From: Catenuloplanes niger
GTDB taxonomy: Bacteria > Actinomycetota > Actinomycetes > Mycobacteriales > Micromonosporaceae
Direction: 5' to 3'
Length of the DNA stretch: 64,000 nt
NCBI RefSeq assembly: GCF_031458255.1
Contig: NZ_JAVDYC010000001.1
Span: 124,001-188,000, forward strand
Position 1 is the stretch's first letter, and each line of letters begins with the position of its first letter. This document shows, piece after piece, positions 21,401-27,982 of the stretch. The position numbers and the translations under genes are program-made. The notes beneath the pieces were generated by a model that worked only from the letters and a program-made list of their open reading frames with translations, searched no databases and was not told where the DNA came from.

Positions 21401-22857
21401 GCGGCCGGACCGTCGACCTGGCCGAGGCGCTGCCACCCCGGGCGCTGGGCGGCGCGGATCCCGGCGAGCAGGTCGGCCGCCGTGCCGCCGGCCGGCTCCA
21501 CCAACCGGCGACGCGCACACCGTCCACCGGCGGCACCGGTCTCGGCGACGGTTTGTTCGCGGACCCGCCGCCGCTGAAGGAGAAGCTGTTCGGTGACCTC
21601 TCCGGCATCGGCCGCGGACCGGTCGCCGACCTGACCGGCCCGCGGGACCGGCCCGCGGCCGCGGCACCGCAGGCGCCACCGCCGCTCGTCGCGCCGGACC
21701 GGGAGATCCGGACGCTCGGCGCGTTCGCCAGCCGGCACGCGCTGCGGGCGCTGGAGACGGTCACCGGCGCGGCGCGCGGCGTCGACGGCCCGCCGGTGAT
21801 ACTCATCGATCTGTCGGGGTCGGCGGAGACCGCGCTCGAGGCGGTCCGCCGACTCGACCGGACGCTGCGCAACGCCGCCTGGCGCGGCACCGTGCCGATC
21901 GTGGCTGCGACGATGGGCACGCGGGTGTCCGAGGACGCGTTCGCGCTCGTGCGCCAGGCGCGCCGGCCGGTCACCGTGCAGCAGCGGCCGACCCCACGGC
22001 AGTTCGGGCAGGAGTGGCAGCTGATCGCGCCGGGCTCGGAATCGGTGGTGACCGCGGCGGAGACGCCGACCGTGGAGCTCTTCCGCACCGCGGGCACGCT
22101 CGTCGCGGCCCCGTCGGGCACGCTGACCCCGGAGCTCGCCGCATGGATCGACACGCCGGACTGGGCCGCCGCGGAGGCGTACCACCGCCGGCACGCCGCC
22201 GCGCTGCACACGCCGGCCGTCGCGGCCGAGCTGGACCGCGTGATCACGGAGAACCCGGACGACGTGCGACTGTCCGGGCTGCGGTCCGCGCTGCGGGTGG
22301 CCGAGCGGTTCGGCGGGGTCGGCGAGACCCGGCTCACGCCGTACGCAACCTCCTTCCTCGCCGTCGAGCCGGCCTACGACGCGGCCCTGCGCGGCCCGGT
22401 GCCCGCCACGTTCGTCTACGACTACCTGGCGGGCGCGGGCCGGAGCCGCGGCGACCGGTTCGCCATGGACGGCGTGCTCCTCCAGCTGATGCTCGCCGGG
22501 CAGCTGCCCGGCGACGAGGCGCTGGCGCTGGCCGGGGCCGCCGCGGCGAACCGGCTGGACCGGGCGAACCGCACGGTCCTGGAGATGGTCGCGGCGGTAC
22601 GCGCGCTGTCCCCCGGCGATCTGCGCACCGAGGCGGACGTGTCCGCGTGGGCGCGCGAGTTCGAGAGCCGGGCGCGCGGGGTGGCGAGCACCGAGCGGGG
22701 CGCCCTGCCGCAGGACTGCCTCGACCCGGTCGACCGGACCGCCTGGGTGGGCCGGCTGGACGCGCTGCGCGACCGCCTGCGCGCCCACCCGGACCCGGTG
22801 GAGCGGTACCGCGCCGAGATCATCGACACGATCACCTACGCACTGTCGAACTGCTGA
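12457..22857 (+). CDS. Giant multidomain protein with papain-like (Tox-PL type) domain
   Basis: About 3,466 residues in one frame. ATG 12457 is preferred for its GGTGGGGAG ribosome site; GTG 12388 is an alternative. There is no signal peptide. Visible order by nucleotide: N-terminal domain (to about 13400); Pro-rich linker (about 13420-13470); long Ala/Arg/Glu coiled coil (about 13735-14325); a very long beta-rich part (about 15100-20900) in which segments of alternating hydrophobics recur (RYVATVAADLTL, FGYGVNYQLTVAV, SADAILVVSYERF, YDYFRFDLTLIG); a papain-like domain with Cys at 20992 (PEDCVVRAFGAF), His at 21217 (GMSHLFWAM) and Asp at 21265 (MRWLDGQ); then a Rossmann-like segment (PPVILIDLSG) and a helical C-terminus ending LSNC. 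The Cys...His...DxQ spacing matches toxin glutamine deamidase/Tox-PL domains. It recalls the giant proteins of Streptomyces and relatives; the overall function is unknown. Confidence 0.85.
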   Translation: MAGTGTLDPFTSLCPDGRLIPLHNGVFFHPYPMGTPVNGIALQHAMNAGRDADGPAFFMEHEALEDVAALGTIQRVLRDLLDGLGTGARITTVAPPRAAEAMATWLRVADMTGVPVSVLGAPPLETSARVLAVGDTLRVLPKGLAAMRAVLGTAAELAADGATPAWTRLERLVERVAEAREELRVPGSAAGTELWRAGYQLAAGLVLGAPVTRDPAALAEAAQPMPVADMMRLFGRAPGERVTDPAALASTLLTTPGGLALVHTPDAAGRPAQLRWLVSHDGRLWAVDLAGDPADALTPFDPDDPGHAAMVTGGTTTVHVIAPPPPAAPPAPDSFFDRPTSLVDALIDAPLGRRAAGMLPTRPAPAPAPEGSVTSGASGPEELIRAQLQAVATGSATTTPEQHFDVIDDLLGNRLPPIRKRFQDAWDAADAAVRAADAAIGAHDSRTAELDRRVPVLQARVEEAGRRATAATDAHAQARQRLGTLRTRLPQAIATRGAAQRAAREAAQRAAPGSAPAGHGQHARAAAAAARIVDDITDEIESLEERLPELSTAEQDAVAHAAGLRDELAALTAEQHRIPGLRDLDVQRRDTAAADRSRAAADRDVVDAHLTRFRAQAADWATLEIDDLRRLIGRMDATDADDSAVRRAYDDAVTAVGEIFDGAATLTPGQVARLAYLAYLDGYRRDTENTHETGASKLRDGYARHVSRLSGYLASPVPDDEPGALAARRADLDLWNALAARFDEVQAGADQARADALRLADDEVARAAGAGEVPDLSGVAARAMNVGDRLAGLLWHGDSAPARALRADLGRTAGEVETLRARIELATAPPASWSLRDRNVLGDSHVREVAATPPAEIQALRTKIEPHVGESPLPWRSTGTRLESWLRDHLTPRSAAHWERLIDAGVSEDFNGRHVRIFVQTRNERYQQRTDKPAEGFLELQLRLAEQGFTRSVGGARSWNLPLGLTFVMSVANETMQALIGPITRFFMGGARRWAQATSTRVGADNFGFASDWGMLRYGADARVVVEVDGVTVATHDLNDHLVVLVSELFSSERDAVDPTTVGEPTPVRNPAALHEVDHTVNAVDFEDPLIALRDKLRTEPGFELDAARAARLVDRFREQMLNPRRAKEQNQWWSSNSWVSPHVSMSAGRGRHIDGHLRAGGQLIDLRRLTTTADAMIRNDMVGTTIQMSGKGASSQAGRRVGFEWPLSFGDHLVLPRWDVGFLTTSREVDRTSTVESLARNTYTRKDKLVRYVATVAADLTLDSNLGQVSVRRNTLIELAVPESHVAAFEERIMATPVLREAFSLPKDSVVRPAGTPAARAFPRKGAATPYDLRALAEDRVLEFVLPEGYVRDGRWAWAENHRNVRFSAPGDNYAGVEDVPDVRYTVDPAAPAPVIGATVFTKGTVFAAGDANGRPEVVSAEYVRNPAYRPTATTAPNGRTAAAEPWDARGVRDATDLFMLVKKGPIELAVEGRAAPLGSVAELPRSLRLLALLHADIHLRGDGQTGPASPATYRYLINDRGMVTAAIPVGADGATGRPVPNPALHLPTPPTRQVPEDRALASVQAFLDRLSNHSYAQMQLAEGVPAAIRTLLEHDPAVELIDRTGNRLPGQTLPPSAPVAAADGTIPPIPAGVRRHVVAADGWVTGDLEPLSGPTREPWALAARGGLGPGTMREMPGAELIFPDVLLLVSQQMKAVGRKLRKGARQARFFELALKFGVPGMRAKQRTLFDGGITDVYTVGKYTFHVNLTAVFDELRSSRTVPDFLVDTRGVGRSTDAIREALARRFGTRVDFAGRLSVKDFFGIRVKLADLQVMWERENANAVALAQAASRRRKVNGDATEFGYGVNYQLTVAVTDRKGNLVKPVSSRSYSGKDFWAPVRVGAEDLAPAPGSPHRQADLIPKNEALTRLTATEADAVQRWLAGESPASLVSGVDEGTAGMYVWLNRVGMLAEAMQRFVDGVDGGRTPAPTELDTMLRDLAPGASRIGLESGIAEGITPDFLEPHADKLMTRTGFVVPLGRRDGAVRQLRLHLVPANPRFTQPTDTASQRDYGEVGGEAGATAMRGYTLQATAGPGGIFQFGSGSGAAPGADSAQGSNYAPQTGAAAEQPVPAASRGADHVNVAVDVTGARQRSTVTGTRVGGREASRALYKGRSYSHSADAILVVSYERFSGGTMQRSRFDLKLAHGLEMSTPHVLAKSLGLPIPARDERDMPPATSVLVPVDRELAFAAAPVEKVTAYVTRQETVGGESRTVRKDVLATVRDNLRAMKVNVDDPDIMNALEHTFRTSSVRNHYRAVRRDGLHLMITINRALGGVRRIGVRLTAVEGPLEYVRPRPDVKGTISGISIGQRSRTEALGYSAKIGVAGDAKFNAGTLRMGVGTGADAEVGRKNVDAANDTDLFVQRVSPADLDSQEFSARARFRLEFFEASDQPQVLSSFADGGAWLGKVMDSVSDGRLRTVFQGMFPAAKPPVRTSELTGQVHLLPPTHVTKDRAAPGTSPLAGVETVPETIADLPEPTVRVLDGETLGAALAALRPDLDLTRRLAADLQGLEVFNVGKFAEWLPAARQPGAERYDTGRPMPHVPGYGHLSTASTAVQTALHSENVAPNMHRLMTGEYVIKGHSGDEFTVRAVLRNGRWLDRGGYVKTNVPLTVADRVRQRETRRAAGVRPVEIDMGPREGDAKLVGSTNPALGAAAAQGGASAYTGLSIDVDKHASDYDYFRFDLTLIGTSRNGRSWVRSDIPFGLLARVPSAKAAEIFRPGTESLDIVDHALTVALGDVATPVGGRRFLAGQLAERPATAAPNLLRPEELEAAVERVRAFTAATQVAPTPAGAAEPTMLPEDCVVRAFGAFVAVHRRTANAVTDLEGAGVRGADDLARSLGGRFVPVGDADTLWKYVANRPGSMLAVRSPAESAGMSHLFWAMSVGGGEMRWLDGQRHGASDAPATIGTMRQSLRGEITGRHARLFRQPGTDVLLLDESGRTVDLAEALPPRALGGADPGEQVGRRAAGRLHQPATRTPSTGGTGLGDGLFADPPPLKEKLFGDLSGIGRGPVADLTGPRDRPAAAAPQAPPPLVAPDREIRTLGAFASRHALRALETVTGAARGVDGPPVILIDLSGSAETALEAVRRLDRTLRNAAWRGTVPIVAATMGTRVSEDAFALVRQARRPVTVQQRPTPRQFGQEWQLIAPGSESVVTAAETPTVELFRTAGTLVAAPSGTLTPELAAWIDTPDWAAAEAYHRRHAAALHTPAVAAELDRVITENPDDVRLSGLRSALRVAERFGGVGETRLTPYATSFLAVEPAYDAALRGPVPATFVYDYLAGAGRSRGDRFAMDGVLLQLMLAGQLPGDEALALAGAAAANRLDRANRTVLEMVAAVRALSPGDLRTEADVSAWAREFESRARGVASTERGALPQDCLDPVDRTAWVGRLDALRDRLRAHPDPVERYRAEIIDTITYALSNC
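20980..21300 (+). other. Papain-like Tox-PL/glutamine-deamidase-type domain within the giant protein
   Basis: Sub-feature of the giant gene. The candidate triad is Cys (codon 20992-20994), His (21217-21219) and Asp (21265-21267), 75 and 16 residues apart. The Asp is followed by Gly-Gln, as in the D-x-Q motif of Tox-PL toxins. The preceding LGGRFVPVGDADTLWKYV and SMLAVRS segments fit the helix and strand that precede the His in that family. Family assignment is by motif recall; a profile search is needed. Confidence 0.6.
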
Positions 22858-22903
22858 ACGGCGGACCACCCCGGCCGTCCGGCGCCGAGGGCTGTCCCAC
22901 GGA

Positions 22904-23266
22904 TCACCGGGACGGGCCCCGGCCGGCGTCGGCCGGGAAGTCGGTCGAGCGGGACAGCCGCTCCCAGGCGGCGATGTCGTGGTCGACGGCTTCCCGGCCG
23001 GCCCGGACCGCCTTCAACGCGTCCGATCCGAGGATCAAATGGCGGGGCGGCGCGGGTACGTCCAGGATGTGCAGGACGGCGGCCGCGGCGCGGGCCGGGT
23101 CGCCGAGCTGCCGGCCGCCGGCGGCGCGGATCGGGTCGAAGAGGTCGTCGTGGTCCGCGACGGTCCGCGGTGCCCGGGCCATCGAACGTCCGGCCCAGTC
23201 GGTTCGGAACGAGCCGGGCTCGATCGCGGTGACGGTGGCGATACGGGTACCGCACCGTCCCGGCGT
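22904..23266 (-). pseudogene. C-terminal remnant of a short-chain dehydrogenase
   Basis: The open frame reads IATVTAIEPGSFRTDWAGRS, the substrate-loop region that follows the YxxxK motif in SDR enzymes, then the typical tail with GDPARAAAAVLHILDVPAPP, LILGSDAL and DIAAWERLSRSTDF. A stop at 23267-23269 blocks the frame upstream, and the Rossmann GxxxGxG and YxxxK parts are absent. An internal ATG at 23182 could start a 92-residue peptide, but it would lack cofactor and catalytic residues. Truncation probably accompanied rearrangement downstream of the giant gene. Confidence 0.75.
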
Positions 23267-23304
23267 TCACCCACGGCCGTGACCGGGCCGGTGAGCGTGT
23301 GGGC

Positions 23305-23847
23305 TCAGGCGCCGGGGTTCCAGTCGGCCGGGAGACCGGACTGCTCGGCGACCTCGGCGAAGCTGTAGTAGTCGTCGTTGCTGGCGATCTTCGAGCCGCG
23401 GACCTTCAGCACGGTGACCGCGGGCACCTCGAAGGCGCTCGGCGCACCCTTGATGTGCCCGCTGAACGTCCAGCCGAAGACGATCTCGTCGCCGTGCCGC
23501 TCCGCCCAGCGCAGCTCGCCGTGCACACCGTCGATGCCGCCGTAGGTGTTGGCCACCCACTGCTCGACGCCCGCGGGTCCGACGAAGACCGGGCCGAACG
23601 CGTGGTCGGTGTAGCGGCCGTCCTTGGTGAACAGCGAGCCGAGCCGCTTGCCGTCGCCGGCGTTCCATGCCTTCAGCCAGTCCTTGACGATGCGCGGCGT
23701 GTGCTGGCCGTGCCCGTGATCGTGCGCGACCTGCACGCCCTGCGCGACGGGTGTGGCCGCTGAGGCGGCGGAGACTGCCGCCACCGGGACGACGGCGCCC
23801 AGCGCGACGACCGTGGCGACTCCGGCGACGATGCGGTTGACGTTCAT
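23305..23847 (-). CDS. Secreted SnoaL-like (NTF2 fold) protein
   Basis: A 180-residue exported protein. The ATG at 23847 is chosen since GGGGAC precedes it and a Sec signal follows immediately (MNVNRIVAGVATVVALGAVV...ASAAT). The mature part, VKDWLKAWNAGDGKRLGSLF, TDHAFGPVFVGPAGVEQWV and the beta-sheet tail, matches the SnoaL/NTF2-like cone fold, a small-ligand binding or cyclase scaffold. A His-rich DHGHGQH stretch follows the signal. Paired ACGGCCGT palindromes at 23882-23904 lie in its promoter region. Confidence 0.82.
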   Translation of the reverse strand: MNVNRIVAGVATVVALGAVVPVAAVSAASAATPVAQGVQVAHDHGHGQHTPRIVKDWLKAWNAGDGKRLGSLFTKDGRYTDHAFGPVFVGPAGVEQWVANTYGGIDGVHGELRWAERHGDEIVFGWTFSGHIKGAPSAFEVPAVTVLKVRGSKIASNDDYYSFAEVAEQSGLPADWNPGA

Positions 23848-23881
23848 GGTGGGTCCCCTGTCCTCGATGACCGATAACAAA

Positions 23882-23904
23882 ACGGCCGTAAGCTAACGGC
23901 CGTT
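23882..23904. promoter_or_regulatory. Two palindromic boxes upstream of the SnoaL-like gene
   Basis: ACGGCCGT (23882-23889) and the perfect 10-mer AACGGCCGTT (23895-23904) stand 13 bp apart, centre to centre about 14 bp, 35-57 bp upstream of the ATG at 23847. Closely spaced short palindromes of this kind are typical of TetR-family operators. They could also pair as a hairpin because the unit is self-complementary. No TetR gene is adjacent. Confidence 0.45.
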
Positions 23905-23974
23905 GTGTTAAAGACTAGGCACCCATCCCCCGCACCCACGTCGGCATCCGCTACCTACACGGCTGCCGACACCG

Positions 23975-24205
23975 CCACCGGCGAGCCCGGCACCCGGCAC
24001 CCGGCAGCGCGCACGCTCTTTCTCCCTCGCCGCGTTCGCAACGCTGCCCCACCCACCATCCAGGGCCTACGACCGCGAGCGCGCCGAGGCAGGAAACCCA
24101 ACGCCGCGATCATCCGCCTCGCCTGCCGCCGCACCGACGTCCTTCGCGCCATGCTCCGCACCAAAAACCCGTACCTGTCGCGGAAACCGCCCCTGAGGCT
24201 TGACG
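23975..24205 (+). pseudogene. IS110-family transposase remnant, frameshifted
   Basis: Two reading frames together reproduce the C-terminal part of IS110-type transposases. One frame reads FSLAAFATLPHPPSRAYDRE (about 24018-24080), and after a shift near 24095-24100 another reads KPNAAIIRLACRRTDVLRAM then LRTKNPY (to about 24180). Intact relatives read ...HPPSRAYYDRKRAEGKRHNAAL-CLARRR-DVL-AMLR...PY. The first two thirds of the gene are missing and no element ends are evident. This is a dead fragment. The rest of 23905-24421 shows nothing else supportable. Confidence 0.7.
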
Positions 24206-24421
24206 AAACCCATCGCGGACACCCCGCCGGGCGGCAGGTAACCACCGTTCCATCAGAGCGGGGGAAGCTCACCGCCGACTTTCAAGGTGGTTCCGGCACA
24301 CCCAGGTAACAGCGAGCCCTCCCGGCGACAGGTCACGTGCGGCAACGTCACTCGAGCGGCAGGGATCGCCTCCGCCGACGCCCTTGCCGGGCGTCGACCG
24401 CACGGAACGGGAGATTGCCGG

Positions 24422-25483
24422 ATGCAGTCCGACACGATGAACAGATGGGCTCTGGTGCCGGCGGAGGGTGGCGGACAGGAGCTGACGCTGCAGGTGGTTC
24501 CGATCCCGCAGCCCGGCCCGGGACAGGTCCGGGTCAAGGTGCATGCGGCAGCGATCAACTTTCGGGATCTCCTTGTCCTCGACGGGCGATACGGCGTGGC
24601 TGCCGCACCCGAGCTCGTTCCGCTCAGCGATGGTGCCGGTGTCGTCGATGCGGTCGGAGCGGGTGTCGAGTCGTGGCAGACGGGTGACCGGGTCATCAGC
24701 GTCTACCTCCGGGGATGGGCGGACGGCGCGCCGGGCCCCGACATGGGACTCGGTCTGGGCTCCGGTACCGAGAACGGCATGCTCGCGGAGTACGCGATCC
24801 TGGCGGCGGACCGCGTTACCGCCGCTCCCCGCACCCTGAGCCTGACGGAGGCGGCGACCCTGCCGTGCTCGGGTCTGACGGCGTGGACGGCGCTGCGCGG
24901 GAACCGGCCTTACAGCGTCCGGCCGCTCGGCGTCGACGACACGGTGCTGGTTCTCGGCACCGGCGGTGTGTCCTTGTTCGCCGCGCAGCTCGCCCGTGCC
25001 GCCGGCGCTCAGGTCTGGGTGACGACCAGCGACCGGAGCAAACACGACCGGCTGGTGGCGCTGGGGATCGCCGGTGTTGTCGATTACACCGAGGTGGAGT
25101 CCTGGGGTGAGCATGTCTTCGCGGCCACGGGTGGCGCGCGGATCGTGGTGAACTCGGCCGGTGGCCGCTCGATGGATCAGTCCATCGCCGCTGTCGCGTT
25201 CGGTGGCGACGTCGCGTACGTGGGGCTGTTCGACTTCGCCGGCACTCCTCCGGACCTGCTCGGGCTGATGGTCAAAGCCGCGAGCATCCGCGGTGTCGCC
25301 GTGGGCAGTTCCGCCGCCCAGGACGACCTGGTGGCCACCGTTGACCGGTTGCGCGTGCGGCCGGTAATCGATGGGGTGGTGGATTTCTTCGACGCCCCGG
25401 CTGCCTACTCACGGCATTCCTCCCGGGAGTCCTTCGGGAAGGTCGTCATCGAGATGGACGCGGCACGTACAGCTCGCGCATAA
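24422..25483 (+). CDS. NAD(P)-dependent medium-chain alcohol dehydrogenase/quinone reductase-like
   Basis: Oxidoreductase of 353 residues. The N-terminal GroES-like domain has PGPGQVRVKVHAAAINFRDL, and the Rossmann domain has the nucleotide loop VLGTGGVSLFAAQLARA. The structural-zinc cysteines of classical zinc ADHs are missing, so it is closer to the quinone reductase/zinc-lacking MDR branch; AAINFRDL is also typical of that branch. The ATG at 24422 is preceded by GGGAGA. No operon partner is evident; the MmyB-like regulator follows 102 bp downstream on the same strand. Confidence 0.88.
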   Translation: MQSDTMNRWALVPAEGGGQELTLQVVPIPQPGPGQVRVKVHAAAINFRDLLVLDGRYGVAAAPELVPLSDGAGVVDAVGAGVESWQTGDRVISVYLRGWADGAPGPDMGLGLGSGTENGMLAEYAILAADRVTAAPRTLSLTEAATLPCSGLTAWTALRGNRPYSVRPLGVDDTVLVLGTGGVSLFAAQLARAAGAQVWVTTSDRSKHDRLVALGIAGVVDYTEVESWGEHVFAATGGARIVVNSAGGRSMDQSIAAVAFGGDVAYVGLFDFAGTPPDLLGLMVKAASIRGVAVGSSAAQDDLVATVDRLRVRPVIDGVVDFFDAPAAYSRHSSRESFGKVVIEMDAARTARA

Positions 25484-25585
25484 GACACCTGGCGAAACGC
25501 GGTGACAGCCGCGAGCCAGGCCTCCGGTTACCTGGTTCCAGCAGGGCCACCCCTTCACCGTCGCAGTCGTGCCTAGAGTTGGCGC

Positions 25586-26440
25586 GTGGAGACCAACATC
25601 GGGGCGTTCCTGCGTACGCGTCGCGACCGGATCACACCTGACCAGGTCGGATTGCCCGTCGGTGGCACGCGCCGCCGCCTGCCCGGTCTCCGGCGTGAAG
25701 AGGTAGCTCTGCTGGCGGGCGTGAGTCCCGACTACTATGTGCGGCTCGAGCAGGGCCGCACAGCCGGCGTCTCCGACCAGGTGCTCTGCGCGGTCGCGCG
25801 TGCGCTTTCGCTGTCGGACGTGGAGACCGAACACCTGCGTAACCTCGTCCGGCCGGCGGATGCGACCTCGTCCCACGCTCTACGGTCGGCGGCTGCCACG
25901 GACGAGCCGCTGGCCAGGCTCCTGGACGCGATGGGCGACGTGCCGGTGCTGCTCGTCGACACACGCATGGACATCCTGGCGGCCAATGCGGCCGCCGAGG
26001 CCGTGTTCGAGGTCTCGGGCATGACGCAACCACCCAACTCGGCCCGGCAGCTGTTCCTCACCCCGGACGCCAGGACGCGCTACGGGAACTGGCAAGCCGC
26101 GGCCGCCGAGATCGTCGCACACCTTCAGCTTCTGGCCGGTCGATGGCCGGACGACGCGCGGTTGACGTCGCTCATCGGCGAGCTCGCCATCCGCAGCAAC
26201 GAGTTCCGCCGGCTCTGGGCCAGGGGTGACGTACGGGAGAAGCGGATCGGCGTCGTCCACCTGAACCATCATGTCGCCGGTCCGCTGGAGTTCGACTACC
26301 AGGTGCTCACCGTGCCGGCTCGGCCCGATCGCTCCCTGCTGGTGTACCTTCCGCGTCCCGGCACAGTGACGGCGGACGCGCTGCAGATGCTCCTCAGCTG
26401 GGTCGCCGAGGCGCAGCGGGGCCACCCCACAGCACATTGA
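25586..26440 (+). CDS. XRE-family regulator with MmyB-like ligand domain
   Basis: Transcription factor of 284 residues. The N-terminal helix-turn-helix (GLRREEVALLAGVSPDYYVR, then LEQGR) is the classic motif of this actinobacterial group, and the C-terminal part (LARLLDAMGDVPVLLVDTRM, ILAANAAAEAVF, FRRLWARGDVREKR, LEFDYQVLTVP) is the PAS-like MmyB domain thought to bind a fatty-acid-like ligand. These regulators commonly control an adjacent oxidoreductase, here probably the MDR gene at 24422 (inference; in that case the usual divergent layout is replaced by tandem genes). Confidence 0.9.
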   Translation: METNIGAFLRTRRDRITPDQVGLPVGGTRRRLPGLRREEVALLAGVSPDYYVRLEQGRTAGVSDQVLCAVARALSLSDVETEHLRNLVRPADATSSHALRSAAATDEPLARLLDAMGDVPVLLVDTRMDILAANAAAEAVFEVSGMTQPPNSARQLFLTPDARTRYGNWQAAAAEIVAHLQLLAGRWPDDARLTSLIGELAIRSNEFRRLWARGDVREKRIGVVHLNHHVAGPLEFDYQVLTVPARPDRSLLVYLPRPGTVTADALQMLLSWVAEAQRGHPTAH

Positions 26441-26582
26441 CGGCCGGCCTGGCTGCTTCCGCCTTCCAGGTTCGGCTGCCTCGGCGGCGGTTCCGCCCGG
26501 CATGGCGCGGCTTCCGCCGTACCCCCGGGAAGGTTTTTGTCTACAGTGGACGCCCGTTGGCCGGGTGGGAGATGGGCTGAGG

Positions 26583-27842
26583 ATGTCGAAGATCATTGTG
26601 GCGACGCCGCCGATTCCGGGCGAGACGCTGCCCATGCTGCGGCTGGCGCGGCTGCTGGCGGCGCGCGGGCACCAGGTGACCGTGCTCGCGGGCAGCGGGT
26701 ACCGGGATGCGGTGGAGCGGGCCGGGATGCGGTTCGTGGCGCTGGGCGGGACAGCGGACTACGACGTCGCCGAGATCATGGCGGAGCGGGAGCGGCGGGC
26801 GCTGCCTGCCGGGCCGGCGTCGATCGCGTTCGACTGGACGCACCTGTTCGTCGAGTCGGTGCCGGACCAGCACCGGTCGTTGCAGGGCCTGCTCGCCGAC
26901 GACCCGGAGCAGTACCTGATCGCGAACGTGCTGTTCCTGGGCGCGTTCCCGGCGGCGATGGGCGCGCCCGGACCGCGACCGCTGCGGTGGGTGGGGGTGA
27001 GCGTGATGCCGCTCGTCCACGGTCCGAACCCCGGGCCGATGGGCATGGTGCCGGCCGGGCCGGGCGAGGACCAGGCGGCCGCGGACGCGGTGTTCGCGGC
27101 GGCGCTGGGCGCGGTGCGGGACCGGTTCGGTGAGCTGTTGCACGGGCTCGGCGCGGTCGGCGAGGTCGCGCCGCTGCTCGACGCCGCGATCCTCGGGCCG
27201 GAGGCCACCGCGGTCCTGACCGTGCCGGGGTTCGAGTTCGACCGCCCGGACCTGCCGTCATCGGTGCACCTGGTGGGCGCGCTGCCGGCCGTCGACAGCG
27301 AGGGCTGGACCCCGCCCGCGTGGTGGCCCGAACTGGACGGCCGGCGCCCGGTGGTCGCGGTGACGCAGGGGACGCTGATGAACAGCGACCTGTCGCAACT
27401 GGTCGAACCGGCCCTCACCGGGCTGGCCGCGCTCGACGTGACGGTGGTGGTGGCGCTGGGCGGCCGGGACCCGGCCGCGCTGTCCGTCCCGGTGCCGGCG
27501 AACGCGCACGTCTCGCGCTACCTCCCGTTCGACCGGCTGCTGCCGCTGGCGGACGTGTTCATCACCAACGGTGGGGCGGGCGGGGTGCACCAGGCGCTCG
27601 CGGCCGGCGTGCCGGTCATCGTGGCCGGCACCACCGAGGACAAGCCGGCCAACGCGGCCCGCATCGCGCACCACCGGTTGGGCGCCACGCTCGGCACCGC
27701 GACCCCGTCGGCGTCGGCCGTGGCGTCGGCCGTGACCACCGTGCTCGCCGACGACGACATCCGGGACAACGTCAGCCGCCTCGCCAAGGTCTACGCCGAC
27801 CACGACGCGGTCGGCCTCATCGAACGGCTCACGCTCGGCTGA
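26583..27842 (+). CDS. GT1 family glycosyltransferase (MGT/UGT-like)
   Basis: NDP-sugar-dependent transferase of 419 residues acting on a small hydrophobic acceptor. The ATG at 26583 begins MSKIIVATPPIPGETLPMLR, the N-terminal GT-B Rossmann start with the usual GH at RGHQVTVLAG. The C-terminal sugar-donor domain has VVAVTQGTLMN, VSRYLPFDRLLPLADVFITN and GGAGGVHQALAAGVPVIVAG with a downstream DKPANAARI, matching the UDPGT donor motif. The open frame upstream of 26583 lacks coding character. It stands alone; the acceptor (macrolide, flavonoid or other) cannot be told. Confidence 0.9.
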   Translation: MSKIIVATPPIPGETLPMLRLARLLAARGHQVTVLAGSGYRDAVERAGMRFVALGGTADYDVAEIMAERERRALPAGPASIAFDWTHLFVESVPDQHRSLQGLLADDPEQYLIANVLFLGAFPAAMGAPGPRPLRWVGVSVMPLVHGPNPGPMGMVPAGPGEDQAAADAVFAAALGAVRDRFGELLHGLGAVGEVAPLLDAAILGPEATAVLTVPGFEFDRPDLPSSVHLVGALPAVDSEGWTPPAWWPELDGRRPVVAVTQGTLMNSDLSQLVEPALTGLAALDVTVVVALGGRDPAALSVPVPANAHVSRYLPFDRLLPLADVFITNGGAGGVHQALAAGVPVIVAGTTEDKPANAARIAHHRLGATLGTATPSASAVASAVTTVLADDDIRDNVSRLAKVYADHDAVGLIERLTLG

Positions 27843-27982
27843 CCGGCCCGCCGGTGACGCCCGGCGGCCCCGACGACGCCGTAGGACTGGACGCGTGGAC
27901 GGGATCGGCGGCCGGGCTTGCCGACGTCACCTACCGGGGCCGGTACGAGGACGAGGCGCGCATGAAGTGCGGTGAGCGCCGT

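Noticed and set aside
27848-27867. Short GC stem (CCGCCGG/CCGGCGG) after the GT1 gene
   Set aside because: Seven-base stems of this kind are frequent by chance at this GC; not enough to call a terminator.
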